Assembly (NCBI GenBank): GCA_001544655.2
Contig: FCOD02000015.1
Span: 62,001-126,000, forward strand
Length of the DNA: 64,000 nucleotides
Direction: 5' to 3'
Source of the DNA: Caballeronia turbans
Lineage (GTDB): Bacteria; Pseudomonadota; Gammaproteobacteria; Burkholderiales; Burkholderiaceae
The position numbers were made by a program, and so were the translations under genes. Each line of letters starts with the position of its first letter. Positions within the stretch are counted from its first letter, which is position 1. The notes under the pieces were generated by a model. That model saw only the letters and a list, made by a program, of their open reading frames with translations, ran no database searches and was not told the origin of the DNA. This document shows positions 63,059-64,000 of the stretch, piece by piece.

Positions 63059-63090
63059 AAAAGGCCCCGGTCTGATCGACCAGGGCCTTT
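63059..63090 (-). terminator. Terminator downstream of the MraY/WecA-family gene
   Basis: On the minus strand AAAGGCCCTGGTC and GACCGGGGCCTTTT form a stem with one mismatched pair and a short T-tract, starting 48 bp after the gene's stop. It faces the asnB terminator copy and reads in both directions. Confidence 0.65.
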
Positions 63091-63137
63091 CGTCTTTCTG
63101 CCATTCTCCGGCGCGCCTCGCGCCCGGAATTGCACGC

Positions 63138-64000
63138 CTACTTGTGATGCTGCTCGGGAACGGCGCGGGGAACGACGGGCTGTCTGCTGCCCACCAGCCA
63201 GCGCGGCGTCTTGAACCGGACGATCGCGGTGTACAGCCAGACATACGCGACGGCGAACACGACCGCGGTCACCGCGAGCACCACCGGGTTGTGCCAGAAG
63301 AGCGAGGCCGGCACGATGCCGATCATGCTCAGCACCCACAGATACGGCGACGTCCGCGCGTTTCTGCGCTGACGCTGACGCGGGTCGGAGCCTTTGCGCA
63401 CGATACGCTTGAAAATCAGCGTATGCAGGTGGATGCCATCGGGCGCGCCGACCGGCCGGCCGCGCACGATCCTGCGGCGGTAGATCGAGAACAGCGTTTC
63501 GAAGAGCGGATAGATCGCCACGACCATGGCATACCACGCGCAGACGCTCGGGTGGCGGGCGACCAGCAGCACGAGCAGCTCCGCGATCGTGAAGCCGATG
63601 AAGTACGCACCGCCGTCACCGAGAAAAATCGACGCCGCGGGATAGTTCCAGATCGCAAAGCCGCCGATCGCACCGATCATCGTGAGCGCGGTGCTCATCA
63701 CGAGCAGGTCGCCGACTTCATGCGCGACATAGCCGATCGAACCGAAGATCAGAATCGCCACGACTGCGGCGAGCCCGTTGAAACCGTCGATGATGTTGAC
63801 CGCATTGGTGAGGCCCGCGACCGCGAGCACCGTCAGGCCGATCGCGATGGGCGCGACGGAGAGAATCGGATCGACGAGCGGAAGGTCCACGCGGCTGACC
63901 ACGCCGTTGAGCAGGAACGCGCCCAGGAGCGCCGCGAGCATCGCACTGAGAAGGCGTGCACGAACACTCACGCGCTTGGTCAGATCCTCGATCACGCCAC
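63138..64000 (-). CDS. MraY/WecA-family undecaprenyl-phosphate sugar-1-P transferase (5' end outside window)
   Basis: About 287 residues of an integral membrane protein are visible, with about 8 helices. The family motifs are NAVNIIDGFNGLAA, IFLGDGGAYFIGF (the DGGA-type catalytic/magnesium site) and the cytoplasmic loop APDGIHLHTLIFKR with the HxH-type motif. The first visible residues are GVIEDLTKRV, the usual internal DD-like site, so the N-terminus is cut by the window edge and the apparent GTG start is not real. It would start lipid-linked polysaccharide synthesis by transferring a sugar phosphate from a UDP-sugar to undecaprenyl phosphate. Confidence 0.93.
   Translation of the reverse strand, partial: GVIEDLTKRVSVRARLLSAMLAALLGAFLLNGVVSRVDLPLVDPILSVAPIAIGLTVLAVAGLTNAVNIIDGFNGLAAVVAILIFGSIGYVAHEVGDLLVMSTALTMIGAIGGFAIWNYPAASIFLGDGGAYFIGFTIAELLVLLVARHPSVCAWYAMVVAIYPLFETLFSIYRRRIVRGRPVGAPDGIHLHTLIFKRIVRKGSDPRQRQRRNARTSPYLWVLSMIGIVPASLFWHNPVVLAVTAVVFAVAYVWLYTAIVRFKTPRWLVGSRQPVVPRAVPEQHHK

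Larger units (their letters stand above)
62689..63090. repeat. Triplicated intergenic repeat with embedded hairpins
   Basis: Three related units lie between asnB and the MraY/WecA-family gene. The shared core is GCGCACACGCCTGCGATC, seen near 62726, 62826 and 62955, and each copy goes on to a GATTC-CCCCGTTTC-type segment; copies 1 and 2 also share an ATGGGCAGG segment. Hairpins built on AGGCCC...GGTC accompany them at 62689, 62919 (degenerate) and 63059. Unit spacing is roughly 100-130 bp. I do not recognise it as a named REP or ERIC element. Confidence 0.65.

Noticed and set aside
63138-63995. Full-length MraY/WecA-family gene starting with the GTG at 63995
   Set aside because: The sequence before it continues in frame (G-V-I-E-D-L) and the family needs more N-terminal helices, so the gene is truncated by the window end.

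Overview
The window is high-GC, densely coded DNA with the gene content and style of a Burkholderiaceae member (Burkholderia, Paraburkholderia or Caballeronia type). It carries a ParA/ParB pair, ParB-site-like palindromes, iterons and a RepB/Rep_3-family initiator around 47-52 kb. It is therefore almost certainly part of a secondary chromosome (chromid) or megaplasmid, and it includes that replicon's own origin and centromere.

Region 1 (1-14.9 kb) is a C2-sulfonate catabolic locus. It holds sulfoacetaldehyde acetyltransferase (xsc), phosphate acetyltransferase (pta), three IclR regulators, a GMC flavoprotein dehydrogenase, an MHS-type MFS transporter and a MocR/TauR-like regulator. At the left edge are an FAD amine-oxidase-type protein and a CobS/CobT pair. 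A 19-bp operator-like motif recurs in four promoters here, so the genes look like one regulon. The likely flow is uptake of isethionate (or taurine), oxidation to sulfoacetaldehyde, Xsc-catalysed cleavage to acetyl phosphate plus sulfite, and Pta conversion to acetyl-CoA.

Region 2 (14.9-25.6 kb) has mixed metabolic genes: cytochrome b561 with a catalase-family peroxidase, a small ribbon-helix-helix protein, a two-subunit GMC dehydrogenase, a glyoxalase-family protein, glpD, a TIGR00027-type methyltransferase and an EamA exporter. Region 3 (23.9-29.6 kb) is a sugar-acid locus: an IlvD/Edd dehydratase divergent from a three-gene ABC importer and a GntR/FCD regulator. A secreted clan-A glycoside hydrolase lipoprotein follows.

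Region 4 (31.2-42.3 kb) is a complete hydroquinone ring-cleavage operon in the hap order: two-subunit hydroquinone dioxygenase, semialdehyde dehydrogenase, maleylacetate reductase, intradiol dioxygenase and a Rieske protein. It is preceded by an unusual module of outer-membrane channel, Tat-exported KSTD-like flavoprotein, cytochrome c and NTF2-fold protein. I propose this module as a periplasmic route that aromatises an alicyclic ketone to feed the pathway. AraC and LysR regulators are divergent from it.

Region 5 (42.3-46.2 kb) holds an AEC transporter, a small cytochrome c, small exported proteins and two conserved hypothetical genes. Region 6 (46.2-51.9 kb) is the replication and partition core: a gene-poor spacer, three copies of an 18-bp perfect or near-perfect palindrome, parB-parA, an iteron origin and rep. 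Region 7 (51.9-57.5 kb) has an MFS transporter, a lipoprotein, a Tat-exported phospholipase C, a NUDIX-like protein with a degenerate box and two tiny membrane proteins. Region 8 (57.8-64 kb) is the edge of a surface-polysaccharide cluster: a glucosamine-IPC-transferase-like protein, a GT4 glycosyltransferase, an AsnB-type amidotransferase and a truncated MraY/WecA-family initiating transferase. A triplicated, hairpin-rich intergenic repeat lies before the last gene.
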